DNA of 64,000 bases from Choristocarpus tenellus KU-1152 (lineage: Eukaryota; Phaeophyceae), in NCBI GenBank assembly GCA_964200185.2, contig CAXNAD020000002.1:19209-83208 (forward strand), read 5' to 3'. Made by a program: the position numbers and the translations under genes. The notes below the pieces were generated by a model that saw nothing but the letters and a program-made list of their open reading frames with translations, was not told the DNA's origin and searched no databases. Numbering within the stretch: the first letter of the stretch is position 1; each line of letters opens with the position of its first letter. Below are positions 23,630 through 36,800 of the stretch, in pieces.

Positions 23630-25954
23630 CTGCTTTGCTTGTTCAGTGGAAAGAGAATGGTGTGGTGTCAATAATATGCCTCATTGATTATCCTTCCTAC
23701 TCAAGTGCCATCCTTTGCTCTGTTGAATGCAATGTAATACTGTATGTTCCTCTCTCTAATCAGCTTTCAATACCCATATTTATTGTGCAGTTCATGACAT
23801 CTATGTCATCTACTTGTTGGGAAACATATTGGCAAATCTTGGCAAGTTCGGGGGAGCAACATCAACTTTAGTACCTCAACTGAACAGGAATGTCTTCACA
23901 CTCTGACTCTAGCAGTGATTGAATTAGTCATACATTATTGTAGAATGTTACTAGGGAGGTGTGCTCACAGCTCTTGATTGAATGACTATGTAATAAGCAC
24001 GCACCAAAATATACTGTAATATAGTCAATATTTGCTCAACTCTGATCCTAACCAAATATTAAAATTAATCGCATGTGAAGAGTCGCTCACACAAGAGATA
24101 CAAGCCATGCTGATAGCAAGACGAAATGTGTAACCATTACCAAATTAGAGAAACACAGCATAGTCAATACATGTTTCATGCACTCAAGAAGTGAGGACCC
24201 ATATAGTTGCATGGAGTCACATGCTGTTCCTTGTGTACAAGCGTTGTGGTTGTAAGCAACCTGGTTGTCCAGCAAGAGTTGTCTACTTTAGCACTTTTTA
24301 TATGTGCTGTCTTCAGGGCAGTGCAAAGATTCTTACAATTGTATTAAATGAAAAGATGCATTGTGTATGGTAGTAGGTAGTGCATGTTGCAGGCAAAGTA
24401 TATCCAGGGTGTATTCACTGACTCTATGTTCCATCCTACCTTGTACACTGTATATTTTGCCGGAGGGTTTGGCAGTAAGTATGTAAATGTGCTTTTGTTG
24501 TTGTTGGGAATGTTAATTTTTATGACATGTGCTTCTGCCTTCATACCCTTCAGTCTTGATATTACATAGAATTAAAGATCACTTCGTTGGAATGAATTAA
24601 TACTGTTCCAAATGTCAGTTCTAGATGTGGATGTACAAATTTTCAGTGTAGTACCAGTTGTAACTAAATTTTTCAGATTTAAGTCAAAATACTAAGGAAC
24701 CACTTGGGTATGCAAGTAGCTGCAACCAACGGTGTCCACGGATCAGGATTAAGCAACATACGTCTCTCCACCACCCCTAGGTTGACTGACTGCCCATAGG
24801 TGAAACACTCTTCGTATCATTTTCTGAAGTAGTGATTTGCCACCAGAAAAATCATATTTTTGAGTCCCTGCCTTACTGTGTTTGATTTACCATAATCTGT
24901 GGCACAGGTGGAAAAAGTCGAACTAAATATGATGTATATGAAATACATGTACATGTGACACAACCAGCCCTGTCAGTCACACTGGTAGATTGAGTGCTCT
25001 CTTTACAAAGTCATTTGAGATGTTTGGACACATTGGAGGTGTAGATGCGGTTTGAGGCAACAAAAGCACAGAGAGCCATGCAAGAGGTTTATACACCTCT
25101 TCCACATGGTTAAGAAACACCCTACAAATAACTTGCTAAGAGAGCCCTGCCCCCCCAGGCCTATAGGAATGAAATTGTGCATCTGGTCCTTCCTTTTGGT
25201 CTTTGGGGTTCCTTGCTCTAGCAAGCGTGAGTACACCTCTGCATTCTACTGTGATCCAAGAAATTGCATTATCTTGTGAAGTTATGGTCTTGATGAGATG
25301 AATTTGGTATAAATCTTGAGATGGGGGGTATAGTAACACAGGGTCCTTGGGCAAATCATTACCACCTCATACATGAGCCCCAAAAGGGTATCAGTCAACC
25401 TTTTATGAGCCATGGTTAACATCAATTCTGGGCTCATGCAGTGAGCAAGAACAGACTACATACTTACCTTTTCAAGGTCGGAGGGAACTCTAACATTACA
25501 CATTGCTGTTATAATAGAAATGTTGATGAAGTCTCTTTAGTACCATGACAGTGACTCTTTAGTGACATGACAGTGGGACACAAAAGTACACTTCAACTAT
25601 GTGACGGATGCTTTAAGAATAATTTCTATTGAGGAAAAAATGCTGATTTTGTTGAATAGACCAAATGCCGTGTTCCAGATATCAAAAATCAACAAATTGA
25701 CGTTAGTGCCTCTCTGCTCTTCATCACATTTAAAATTGTCAAATGATAAATTTTGATTGCAAACCTTTTTCTTCTTGTACTTGAAGGTTGAGTGGTTCTC
25801 TCTAAAGTGAAATTACAGGGTTTTCTTTGTAGAAGACTCAAAATATAGAGCCAAACATGATTGTTCATTGTTAAAAAGAGAGGCAGGCTTGAAAGTACCA
25901 TTGTAAAGCATTGAGATAACAATATTGGACCATGGCAGATAGCGGTGCAACTAT
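23630..25954. other. No gene resolved
   Basis: Apart from the possible upstream exon near 23.8 kb of the unidentified gene, I find only short open frames without motifs. The sequence is AT-rich and intron- or intergenic-like. Confidence 0.35.
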
Positions 25955-26310
25955 TCACCCTGGTGGAATAGGGGTGTTTCAATATTTGACAAAATCAGAG
26001 GCTGGGAACCTACCCGGCATAATGAATGTGCCACCACCCCACTAACCACATACTTGCCCTGAGCAGTTATCTCAATCCTTGCATTCCTAGTGAGCCTGTT
26101 CCCTAGAACCCCTTCATATTCAATATTTATCCTCCCAATGAAAGGAGTTGGGGAAGTAGTCCAACCAGGATTCAATCCCATAAATGTTTGATTGATTTGC
26201 TAAGAATTGTAATATCACTACTCCTTTGCGGTAGATGGTTACCACACATTATCTTAGGCTTAGGGTTGGATCCCCAGCCTCTGATTTTGTAGATAATTGA
26301 GATATCACTG
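25955..26310. mobile_element. Degenerate copy of the dispersed element also found at 43.4 kb
   Basis: The left part (about 25955-26180) matches 43505-43735 in the same orientation: 'gacaaaatcagaggctgg', 'ccccactaaccacatacttg' and 'gagcctgttccctagaaccc' all have counterparts there. The word 'caaaatcagaggctggg' recurs inverted at 26278-26297, and 'aattgagatatcactgttct' at 26294-26313 matches the other copy's terminal inverted repeat. No transposase is present. It is probably a diverged or rearranged MITE-like copy. Confidence 0.65.
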
Positions 26311-27807
26311 TTCTAGTAGAAAGTCCCACGGCGATCTGTCCTTGCAAAGAGGAAATATCTCAATATCTTACAGGCAGTTTGAAGAAGATTAATTTTATTC
26401 ATACAAACCTAGATAGTTCTTTTTCCAGTTGCCTTTGCCAGTACTTGGTATTCCCTCATTGACCTAACCACCCTAATATGACCTTGTTTTAAGGAAATGA
26501 CTAAATTTTGCTCCCAAATGTATTCCATGACACACTAATCAACCTAACTGTCCACTAACATATTTTCATATTTTTGGCATAAAATAACCAACCAAATCAA
26601 GAACGAACTTTGCTGACATGGTACAGTATGCAGCTGGCAACCCTGCAAGTAGTGAATTTAAATCCCTCTTTTGGCAAAATATGTATGTGGTGTTCATCTC
26701 AAGTTAACAACAGACTAGGAGCTCAAGTGACATTTGATGGATGTACATTGTGTTTTATTTTACTTCAGCAATAACTTGTAAGGCCAGTCAGTATTCTGTG
26801 GACAAGGGGGTGCTACACATAGTTTCACAATAATTGGGGTCTGGCTATATGGGGGTAGGTAGGAAAGATTTTCTACGGCAGCACTCTGTAGTTTCTCCAA
26901 GGCAACAGCACACAGTGTGGCCGGAACAAAAACATGACAATGGAATACAGAGAGTACGCATTTTGATAAGCACTACAATACATCACACATGCACCACAAG
27001 AAAAAAGGGCAGGACTTATGATGGAGGGGTAGCAAGTCTCAGGTTTTCCTTGCTTGCTGCACAAGTTCCAGGCCAATTGAGTATTCCCCACACTGACCAA
27101 GTTGCCGCGACAAATATTTGAGGGTTCTTATCAAGGGAAAAACATACTGTCTGCTTTGAAAATACACAATAAGCTTTAAAGCATGGTGATGTGTTGTGTG
27201 GAATATGAACACTGTAGCATAGTGTAGCTGTACTAAATTGTACCACTACGAGAAGGATACACTGAAATGTACTCTCCACACTGCAGATGTAGCAATGCAG
27301 GAAATTTAAATTTCTTAACCATTTGAACACCTTGGATCACAATACCACCATCCTACCTAAAATCCATACATAGTGTGATACCCAATAAAATTCACAACGG
27401 ATTCTCGGGTGGATATTTGAGGTGAGGGTGTTGTACCTCACATACAGATTTAGACACTGCAGTGCAGTATTCCATGTTTGCTTAAGGGCAACCTGCCATA
27501 CAGTTTGGGGTAGGCCGAGGTGTCCAGCTGGCTGACAGGTTGAATCAAGGTCATAATAAGTACCTTATGTACAAGGTATAGTGCTGTCCACTATACTATA
27601 ATTGATCTGATGCAAATTAAAGAGTGGAGGTGCAAGCCTCACCGTGCACATTACTTTTTTCATATTTTGTCATCTCACATCATATCATGTCGTGTGATAT
27701 CATGTCCGGGGCAACCAGTTGTATGTGCCCCTTTACTCGTAAGGTGGTATCAGCCCAAGGCATACACAAAATGCAATGAGGGATATAACCAAATTTTTGC
27801 ACGGATT
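26311..27807. other. Downstream flank of the sNHE gene
   Basis: No secure exon. A short minus-strand block near 27.10-27.05 kb (YLSRQLGQCGEYSIGLELVQ) has protein-like wording but no matching GT donor, so I leave it out. The rest is AT-rich. Confidence 0.35.
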
Positions 27808-30800
27808 TTATTTTTTAATTCTTGGGCATGTTGTGTTAGACTTTCTCAGTGCCTCCAGAGAGCATATGAAGTATTGTGATTGTAAAAGGTAGGTCCCATT
27901 GGAAGAAGCCTGATAACCTTGCTCCAAAATAAAAGGGCAGCTACAGGGGAAGGTAGAATCTCCAACACTATTCTTATGAAATCAACACAAGCACTGTCTC
28001 CACAGCTACATAGTCCTACACACTTTAAGTCATGAGATTTATCTGATAACAACGTTGGTTGGCAATCAGTTTCAATTATAACCAGTGAGAGCTAGGGATT
28101 CATATTCATGATAACTTCTGGACAATTTATGGAGGAATAGGAGCTTGCAAAGTCAAGGGTAAACTTTGTTTTGGGTGTCCAGTACTAAAAGGTAACAGGG
28201 CAGATATCTTGGTAGTTTAAGGTAAAAAATATATGCAAAATTACTACTAAAACACATCAAATACTGACTAGTGTGTTAGACACAAACATTCCTACTCCCC
28301 AAAGTAGGTAGCATGTTGATGCTGCAGAACCTTACCGTGAGAATAGGAATATCATCATCACTTTCCTCTTCCTCCTGTGAATTAGATAACTCCACCTCAT
28401 TACCCAACTCCAGGTGAGCCTCCCTAATTGTCAGAACATGATATGCAGAGTGGCATCCAAAAGACAACATAATTTTGTTATGGAGGAGAGGTCACATATT
28501 TTCAGAGCAAATAAAAGGGATATTCCTAACCTGTTACTAGCTACTTCTCCTACTCTCCTCACCCAGATAATAGCACAATGACGGCCCCTACTCGGAACTC
28601 GCGTGTCTGGATTGTCTCCCCTGTCATATAGATTATATTTCGTTGTGTTATTTGAGATATCCAGACACGATCTGCCTTGTCACTATGATGAGTAAGCATT
28701 GTCTCCGCCACCCGAGTAGCAGCTGTTTTCCAGATCTGTGACATAATGAGTAACATGTGAGGTAGAAGTCCTTTATCCCATCATGTTTGGGTCACCAGCA
28801 TATAGATGCAAGTGTTGTTGTAGCAGCATTTTGAATGTTTAGCAACCATTCTGCAAATGTTATGAGATAGGGCAATAGTGCATCATGTATCCATAGTAGA
28901 CGCCTAAGAAAAGATATCTGTGTTCCAATAGCATATATGAGATCCACCTGCGGCATGCTCTGGAGTGTAATTTGATCTTGCCAGCACGGACTCCTTCTAA
29001 TGTGGGATCTTCTTACCAAGTTTCGATACATCTGTACTCCCACAAGATATCTAATCTCAAACAAAAGTTGGAAGGTTGTTTCCTATTTTTATTCCTGCAT
29101 AGGTTTCAAAGAGAGTAGTGCAATGACAGGTATGTTATGCTTGCACTACATGTAATTTGACAGCTGGGCACAGGCGCCCTGAAATATTATTACTCGTGGC
29201 AATATTGAACAATTTACTACTCTTTATCTCACTGCGATCCAACCTTCTACTGGTGAAAAAAAGAATATCTAGCATACCAGGGAATCCCCTCTTTCTCTAG
29301 AGAGATCCAGGATTTGTCATCAGACAGTCAAATCGTATCTTCTCCCTCACAATTTAAACTAGCTACTGGATGAAACCGTCCAAGGACATCAGACCCCAAG
29401 ATACTTGCACCTAAATATTTGCTTGCCTTTTGATTCAGCTCTGGCCATTCTTCGACAATATTGTTGAGATCATCAGATGATATCTTGAATAGGACACAGG
29501 AGCTAGTGGTCTTGATACTGGCAAGAGGTGGCTGCTTAAGAGCCCATGAAACCTCCCCAAAGAATGAGCCAATTCCCAGCTCAGTAAGGGTGATCTCTGA
29601 ACCATTGTCGTCCTGCATCAGTGGAGAGTTATCAGTATCTCAAGCCTTCATCAAAGGGGTTTGTGTCTGGAAACACTTCCATTCACAAGAGCTATGCGCC
29701 TGAATAACCTTTTGGTGACTTGGGTGTATCGAGGATACAAAATGACTCTCTCTGCTTCCCATCTTCTTCTTCCTCTTGTGGATGACCATTCATACAAAGT
29801 TATTTGCCTTTGGTGGTCAACATGGCAAGTTCTTATTGTTGAGTTAAGAGATAGTCACCCCCAAAGGAAAAAGGTCATATAAGAGAGACAGGGAGGGAGA
29901 GGAAGAGAAATATAGGCATCTGACTTTTGTGGATGTTGCCGAAGCCTGTCTTGCAGTGCAAGACTGGTTCTATTCCTGTTGCTGCTGAATAAAATGCTCT
30001 AAATGCTCAGACTTTCTCCGCAGACGAGGTACCAGGTTCGTACCAGGTTGTCCATTTAGTTTCATTTCACCTCACCTTGCGGATGACCTTAACTGTCCCT
30101 CTTGCCAGTACATACACGCTCGTGTTGGCTTCATTCTGTTGTATCACATAGCAATTGCGTGGCATCAACATGTCTTCAAATAATCCAACGACCCTCTCCA
30201 TTTTATTATCATCTATGTTCTGCATCCATTCCACCTGCACATGGGTGGAGGGAAAAAACCTCACATGAAACATGTCTTGAATTGTCAAAAAATATTTATC
30301 TGGGGCGCATAATTTTTAACCATCCACTTCTTTATGAAAGACGCTGATGCTTCCGTGAAAAAAGGGGTGAGTGAGGTTCTAGATTTTGACATGTCTACAG
30401 AATCATGGATGGAAGTTGAGGCGCAGTGTGGTCAACCTGCTTGAGTAGTGTGATCTTGTCTGGCATGTCCAGGAGGGGAGGGTCAAAAATAAGGTGCTTC
30501 ATTTGTGTTTCCACAGCTGCTAGCATCTTCTCAGCTTCTTGTTTGTCAAGCATACCCTCGTGGTAAAGGTAGCTGATGGTCTTGTGCTGCTTGTTGAGCA
30601 CAGTCTAGGGCAACAAATATAAGCAAAGATTGCAAAGGTGCAGTTCAGCAAAGGATAACAAAGTGAGATGAATCGATTTGGCTTATCATGTACTTTGCAG
30701 CACTATGTACTACTACTTTAACTACAATTAATGATAGTGACAAAAGTGTTGGATACATTGTGTTTAGTAGTAGTTATTCAAATAGTGGGGGAAAATACTG

Positions 30801-33800
30801 CATGCATGGACAAATAGACCAGTATACTACTATGCTATTGGGATTAGACAACTTTGGACTGAGAGTAAAATTTCGTTGACAAGTGTACATAGCCAGGTTA
30901 GTATCTTTGCTATTTTTGAATAATTTTGTACTGCGCTACTCCCAAGTACTTCTACCCTCGACAGGCACAAGACATCAACATTAATATTTGTGTTGATCCT
31001 TTTTGTGAGGTGCTTCAAAAGTTGCTAAGAGACAAAGGTGTTCTCCCTATGTCACAAGAGGCGTTCATCCTGCTTGATCACAATAATAATTACAATCAAG
31101 ATGCATCTACCTTTGGGTAGCATAAATCAGTCATTATGTTTACAAGGAGTGTTACTCAAACACTGAAGGGGCTTTCCCCTTAGCAATTTTCAAAACAAAT
31201 TAAGACTTCTTTGATGCAACGTTTTATTTGTTTTGATTGACCCTCCTGCTCCCTCCACCAACCACAAACAAGCCATACCATAATCAAGTCAAACTAGTGA
31301 GGAGCAATGTAAGATCAGAGTGTACTTACTTCTTAGTACATATTTGACTTGACGTTTTAACTTGGGGTGAACACATGAGGTCCAGTGACAGAAAAATTCC
31401 AGGATTTTTTGGGATGAATCTTACCCAGCAGCATATTCAAAATTCACTTGTACTGCAGAAGCTTCAACAAAGAACTTTTCTCGAGAATTTTCAAGCACAT
31501 GGCATCAAAGTGAATCAGTAGCAAAATAATATCATTACTCAAGCCCACCATGATTACTAGCCACATGATATGTCTCATGGTGGTCATGGTCCCACAAGCA
31601 GTGAGTGCTGGTAGTGTGAACAATGTATATGGATGCACAAGATCTAATTTTTTCAATCCATCTGAGAGGTATCTGGCAACTATATATGGAAAGGTCCAAC
31701 TGAGAAACAATACATTGTCTACATGAGCACATCAAATGCCCCACAAAAGGCATGATCCCTTGTGTGCAATCATTTGATTGTTATATAATCATTATTTTAA
31801 TACAACCACATCTGGGATTCGAGGCATTTATCACTCCATGACCTATCGGAGGTATATCAGTGTCCATAATACAACAAAGGGTTTATTTGCAACAATCAAG
31901 AACCACTCTCTCAACTCGGAACTCTAGATATCAAGATAGCACACAATCTGAATTATCGTATCGGTGACATAAGTCAACTCCTCCACTCTCATAATTATGT
32001 GGTCCTTGATAGGCATGGTTTCCATGACCGAGATTAAATTTACATATCCATTCAATATTCACTCAATTGACCCAAACAATGTACCCCCTTGATCTGAACA
32101 GCTTTTGCAAAACCCTGTGATGTGTTACTACACCATAATATACTGGACTATAATACACTATTTTGTTACATCATTAATATAGTATTCATGATAGGAAAGC
32201 TACTGCACAAGATCAAAGGAACCAACAAACAAAAAACTGCAGTTGCACATCAACATCTATTAAAAAGGTGAACACCTCATGTGACTGTTGACCTTTTTAT
32301 TTACAGGAAATATAAGGTGATCCCTAGTCTGTAGGGATCAAGCCAGTTCTGTTGTGTGTATGCTTCTATGTTGTAGTTGGGATGGTGATCTTGCCATTAA
32401 TTGTGCTGCAAGTTGATCACATGGAATATCATCAAGTTAGGGGAGCCCATGATGGTGTGGATTGTAGGTAATGTATTGGGTCCTCTCAGGCTTGTTCCAA
32501 TCATCGTTCTCACCCCTAACCCTAACCAGTGGGAGGTATAAGAAAGAACTGTTCAGCCCATTCTTTCAGATTCACTTAGATACTTGCATTGAGGAATTTA
32601 AACACACATCACATCAACAACAGAAAGGACTTTGTTCAAGAATAGTGTCAACTCAACTCAGTAGTCACAATGTCACCTTCAACAAACAAACCAATGATGT
32701 GGTCTTCCTCTCTATATTCTTGTCCCCAACACACAAGGCAAAATTAGTTGGTTGCATTTGATCATATCTGGTGTCAGATCACACACTCACCAAATGTTAT
32801 GAAGAGGGGAAAAAAGAGGTGTTTGCTGATCAAATTTCAAGCCAAATGTGGTTCTCATTATTGATACAAGCATTTACTCTAATATATGCATTGGGTTTCT
32901 ATTTTGAGTAAGTAAAATCAGGCTGTTGAACATGCCCAGATGCCGTGTACCTTAAAAAAAAGAAAATTGTCGACAGCCAAATCATCAGATACTTGACTTG
33001 TTTTCTTGTGAACAATTTGGACTCACAGCAACAATCTACTACTCTATTTGGAGTGTGAGCTATCCATGGCTCCATTATCCAATTGTTGCAGGGTACTGAT
33101 ATTTGTTGGAAATGAGACATTGCTGCAAACCAAGTATAGTCTGATATCATCTTCATCAACTGGTAAGGGAGTCTGAGGTTTACCACTAATGCTGCATGCT
33201 AGACCCAACATACTGTTGACAGTTACTTTCAGTCATGATTGTACTATAGTGCTGACTACGCAGCAACCTTGATATTGTAGATGCAGAAAGATTTTAACAA
33301 TTTTGGTGTTGACTGGAAGGATGGTTTTATTTTCTTATCATACTATTGCCTGTATTTATTGAACATAGCAAGATAAAATTTGGTTTTAACATATTAGACA
33401 TGAAACCCCTCCAATGTTGGGGGACACGCAAATGACAGTATTGAAGAACCTACCCCCCTCCCAAGAGTGTTGACTGCTTGCTGTTGGCACTTTTTTGGGG
33501 GGGGGAAAGGAACACAGGACTTCCTTGTATCAATGCTCATGATACTCAATGCTGTACTGATGTCAATTTACTAATGTGAAAAAATCTGGGTTTGGTATTA
33601 TACTACAAAATGTTCAGCTCACTCTGTGATGTGTAAATGCATTCCAATTTTACTTGAGGTGTTGAGGTGTGAGATACATCTGTATGCAAGCGCACAAATA
33701 TTTGGTCAGACTACTCCTCCCCACCCCCCTTGCCAGAGGTCCAAATGGCACTTTGATGACATAAGCACTTCACATCAATTCATATGCCTGCTTGTGTATT

Positions 33801-36800
33801 TTGGAGCAAGTGGATTTACACCAAAATTGAATCCAACGCCTCATGATTGTGTCTGAAGGTGAACTTTAACTTGGGGCATATGCTCCCAGACAACACAATA
33901 TTCACAGCAAACCCACCCCTGACATATTAAAAAAATCAAAAGATTGGCGGTGTCATACACTTGTTCCAAGCTATCATTGGAAAGCTCCAACTCACCAACA
34001 CAAGATGATAGAAATCAAAATATACTCTGGTCCGTTTCCTTTGAATTTATTCTGACTGAAGCAATCTATTGTTGCTAGGAATTCATGTGGCTAACAATCA
34101 CTTGGAAGATAAATTTGAGTCCAAATTCATATCAACCTAGCCAAAACACAGGTCCACTTTTTTTTACAACTTTAAATTCCAAAAATTGACACAAAACACA
34201 CACACACACACAAAAAGTGGTTGTAGTCAATTTTAGAGGTTACTGGAGGGTCATTTTTTAGATTCAATGATGGGAAACTAGTCTATCAATTTCACAGTTG
34301 AATCGAATTTTTGATAGATAAAACTGACCGTAAGATAACATGTCTTTTTTTATTTACAAAGAAATTTATTTTTCTCAAGAAAATGAGGTCACTGTGACTG
34401 ACCCCTCTGAGCCGTTCTGGGTCGCTCAATAGTGATCTGAAGTAGCACCAATTGTCACACGAGGGCTTGATGCACTCTGCATGGTCCAGTGTGTACATCC
34501 TTAGAGCTGTGGTCCATTCATTAGAATATGGTCAACTACTACTGTTCATATATGTCAATTTATCTCTGGAGATAGGTGATGTTATTCAAATTCACCAAAG
34601 TATCGCAAGGGGCTCGGGACAAGCCTTGAGCATGTACCAAGTGGAATAGGCGTGGGGATTCATTGCTTATGCATCCTCCAATTGTCAAATTTAAACATGT
34701 TGGAGTACAATACTTCTGAATAATGTGCATGAACCAGGTTCAGGTTGTAGACCCCTCCATATTTCATCCTCTCAAAGAATTGTATTTCAGGATAAGAGGC
34801 GATTGGTTGTTATACAGTGTCCCCAGTCAATTTTTGATCGGAGTCTCTATAAAAAGGAAGGTGGGGACCAATGTGCATCATTTCCTCTCCTTCAGAAGGA
34901 GATACATGCCATTAAGAAGTGGATCCAAAGAGTCCTTCTCTGTCAGACAGGGTTTTACATATAAACCACAGCCCACATTTTCCGTTTGGAGGGAGGAGCA
35001 TAAAAAAACAAGGTGCAGCAGTCATAACCAAGACTGTCCATCTACATCAATCACTGTCCCCACTCAAAATTATTCTGAACATATTCATTGTGTTTTGACC
35101 ACTCGCACTAACTTGCTGTTGCAAAGGATAATTTTTTTTTTGACAATATGCATTTGGTTTTGACTTCAGAATACCATATATCTTCAGGAACTGACTTGTC
35201 TTCTCTCCAATCCAGTCCAGTCCCATCTGCTTTGCATGTCAGATATGTTCCTGATCCTTCAAGTTGCCATGTATAATAAATATGGGCATGTATAACCCTG
35301 ATTAATGGTTCATCTCTGCCTCTGGCTGATTTATTTTCCCTACACATAACCTTGCACTCCACAATATAATGGAAAGCAAACCAAAAGGTCAAGATTCCTC
35401 TCCTCGTACTTTCGCTCTAACAAGGAATTGCTTGCCAATGAGAATAAGGTATTCAAAGCATCATCACATATTAAATCTGAGATCTTAACCAGCTAATCGA
35501 ATATGAAATTTGAGGACTTCTCTCTTTTCCTGTATTCCATCTATACCAAATTGCATTGCATCAGTGATTTTTTGCAGTTGATTCAAGCTCAAGAGCAGTA
35601 TTATGGTAGCACAGACTCAGTCAAGATAACAGTGTGTTATGATCGACCAAAAGAGAGGAATAATGCTGTCAATCAGTGCAGCTACATGACTAGTCATGAC
35701 TGACATTCCTACTATACGTAATTCGATAAAATGAGGTCTGAGGGAGGAGTCAAGGAGCAGCAATGAGCAACCACAAAGGAGAATTCTAACTTATTTATTG
35801 TTGTTCCTCATCTAAGAGAGGATGACCCAGCTTTGAGATCAGCCATGAAATTTAGTCAACATTGCCTCTACTTTGAGATTAACCATGAAATTTAGTCAAC
35901 ATTGCCTCTACTTTGAAGGAACTATGAAATATTATTCCAAGCATTTGTTTAACTACATAAACAAGGGAAGACGTCCAGTAGTACATCATGCTAGCCTTCT
36001 AGCTTGAATTAGTTGATGCATGACAAAAGGGGACAAGGGCCCACCCATACATAGTATTATTACAACATTGTGGGTTTAATTGTGATCACCAGGGGCTTGA
36101 TGAAGTTGTAACACAGAAGATGCTCGAAAAACCAATTTTCACAGTCTCAGGGGTGCACAAAGCAGCATCAACTACCTATTCAACTAGTGTGGGATCATAG
36201 ATGTTTTTCAAGCAGTAACAAACACCAGAAGGAACAAAGCCAATGATCACCAATCAGACTGCAACACAAAAAGGCATTGGTTACAGCAAGCAATCTCAAG
36301 ATCTCTTTGTACACTATATGATCTATTTTCTGTTGTACCTTAGTGGTTCAATTAGTAGCACACTTGGTGGTGTGTGATCAACCCTTGAAAGGAATGCTGA
36401 GCACTCATGGTGGTGTTGCCATGTTTCGCTTGTGTTGTGGGTAATCAAATCGCGAGGTCCTCTAGACCCCCGCACTCCCAAAACACCTCAAAAGTACTGC
36501 ATCTGTACACTTGTTCTGAGCACTTACCTGTGCAGCCACAAATGTTGTCATGGAAGAAGCTATTTCCGGATACCTTTTTTGTATGGTCATCAAAATGTGT
36601 CTCACAACCTCAATATCCCTCTCAATCTGTGCTTACGAGACATCAACACGACAGGAAGAAATACCGATGTATGCAACAAGACATTGGGGGATAAGAAGTG
36701 TCAACTCATCTTTGATTTTGGAATTTCAAACTTTATAACAGAGTTATACAATATAGCCTTTGAAACCAAAACAAATGTAGAAATGTGGACCATGTCCAAC

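Noticed and set aside
25951-26181. 76-codon minus-strand frame as a downstream sNHE exon
   Set aside because: The same sequence recurs at 43.5 kb inside an intron, so it belongs to a dispersed element.
28792-29064. 90-codon minus-strand frame as an sNHE exon between the CNBD and C-terminal domain
   Set aside because: The flanking exons join directly in phase and in the expected protein order (WPELNQK|IWKTAA); this frame has no suitable borders.
34723-35163. 146-codon plus-strand frame in an sNHE intron
   Set aside because: No recognisable motif, no splice partners and low-complexity stretches; likely chance.
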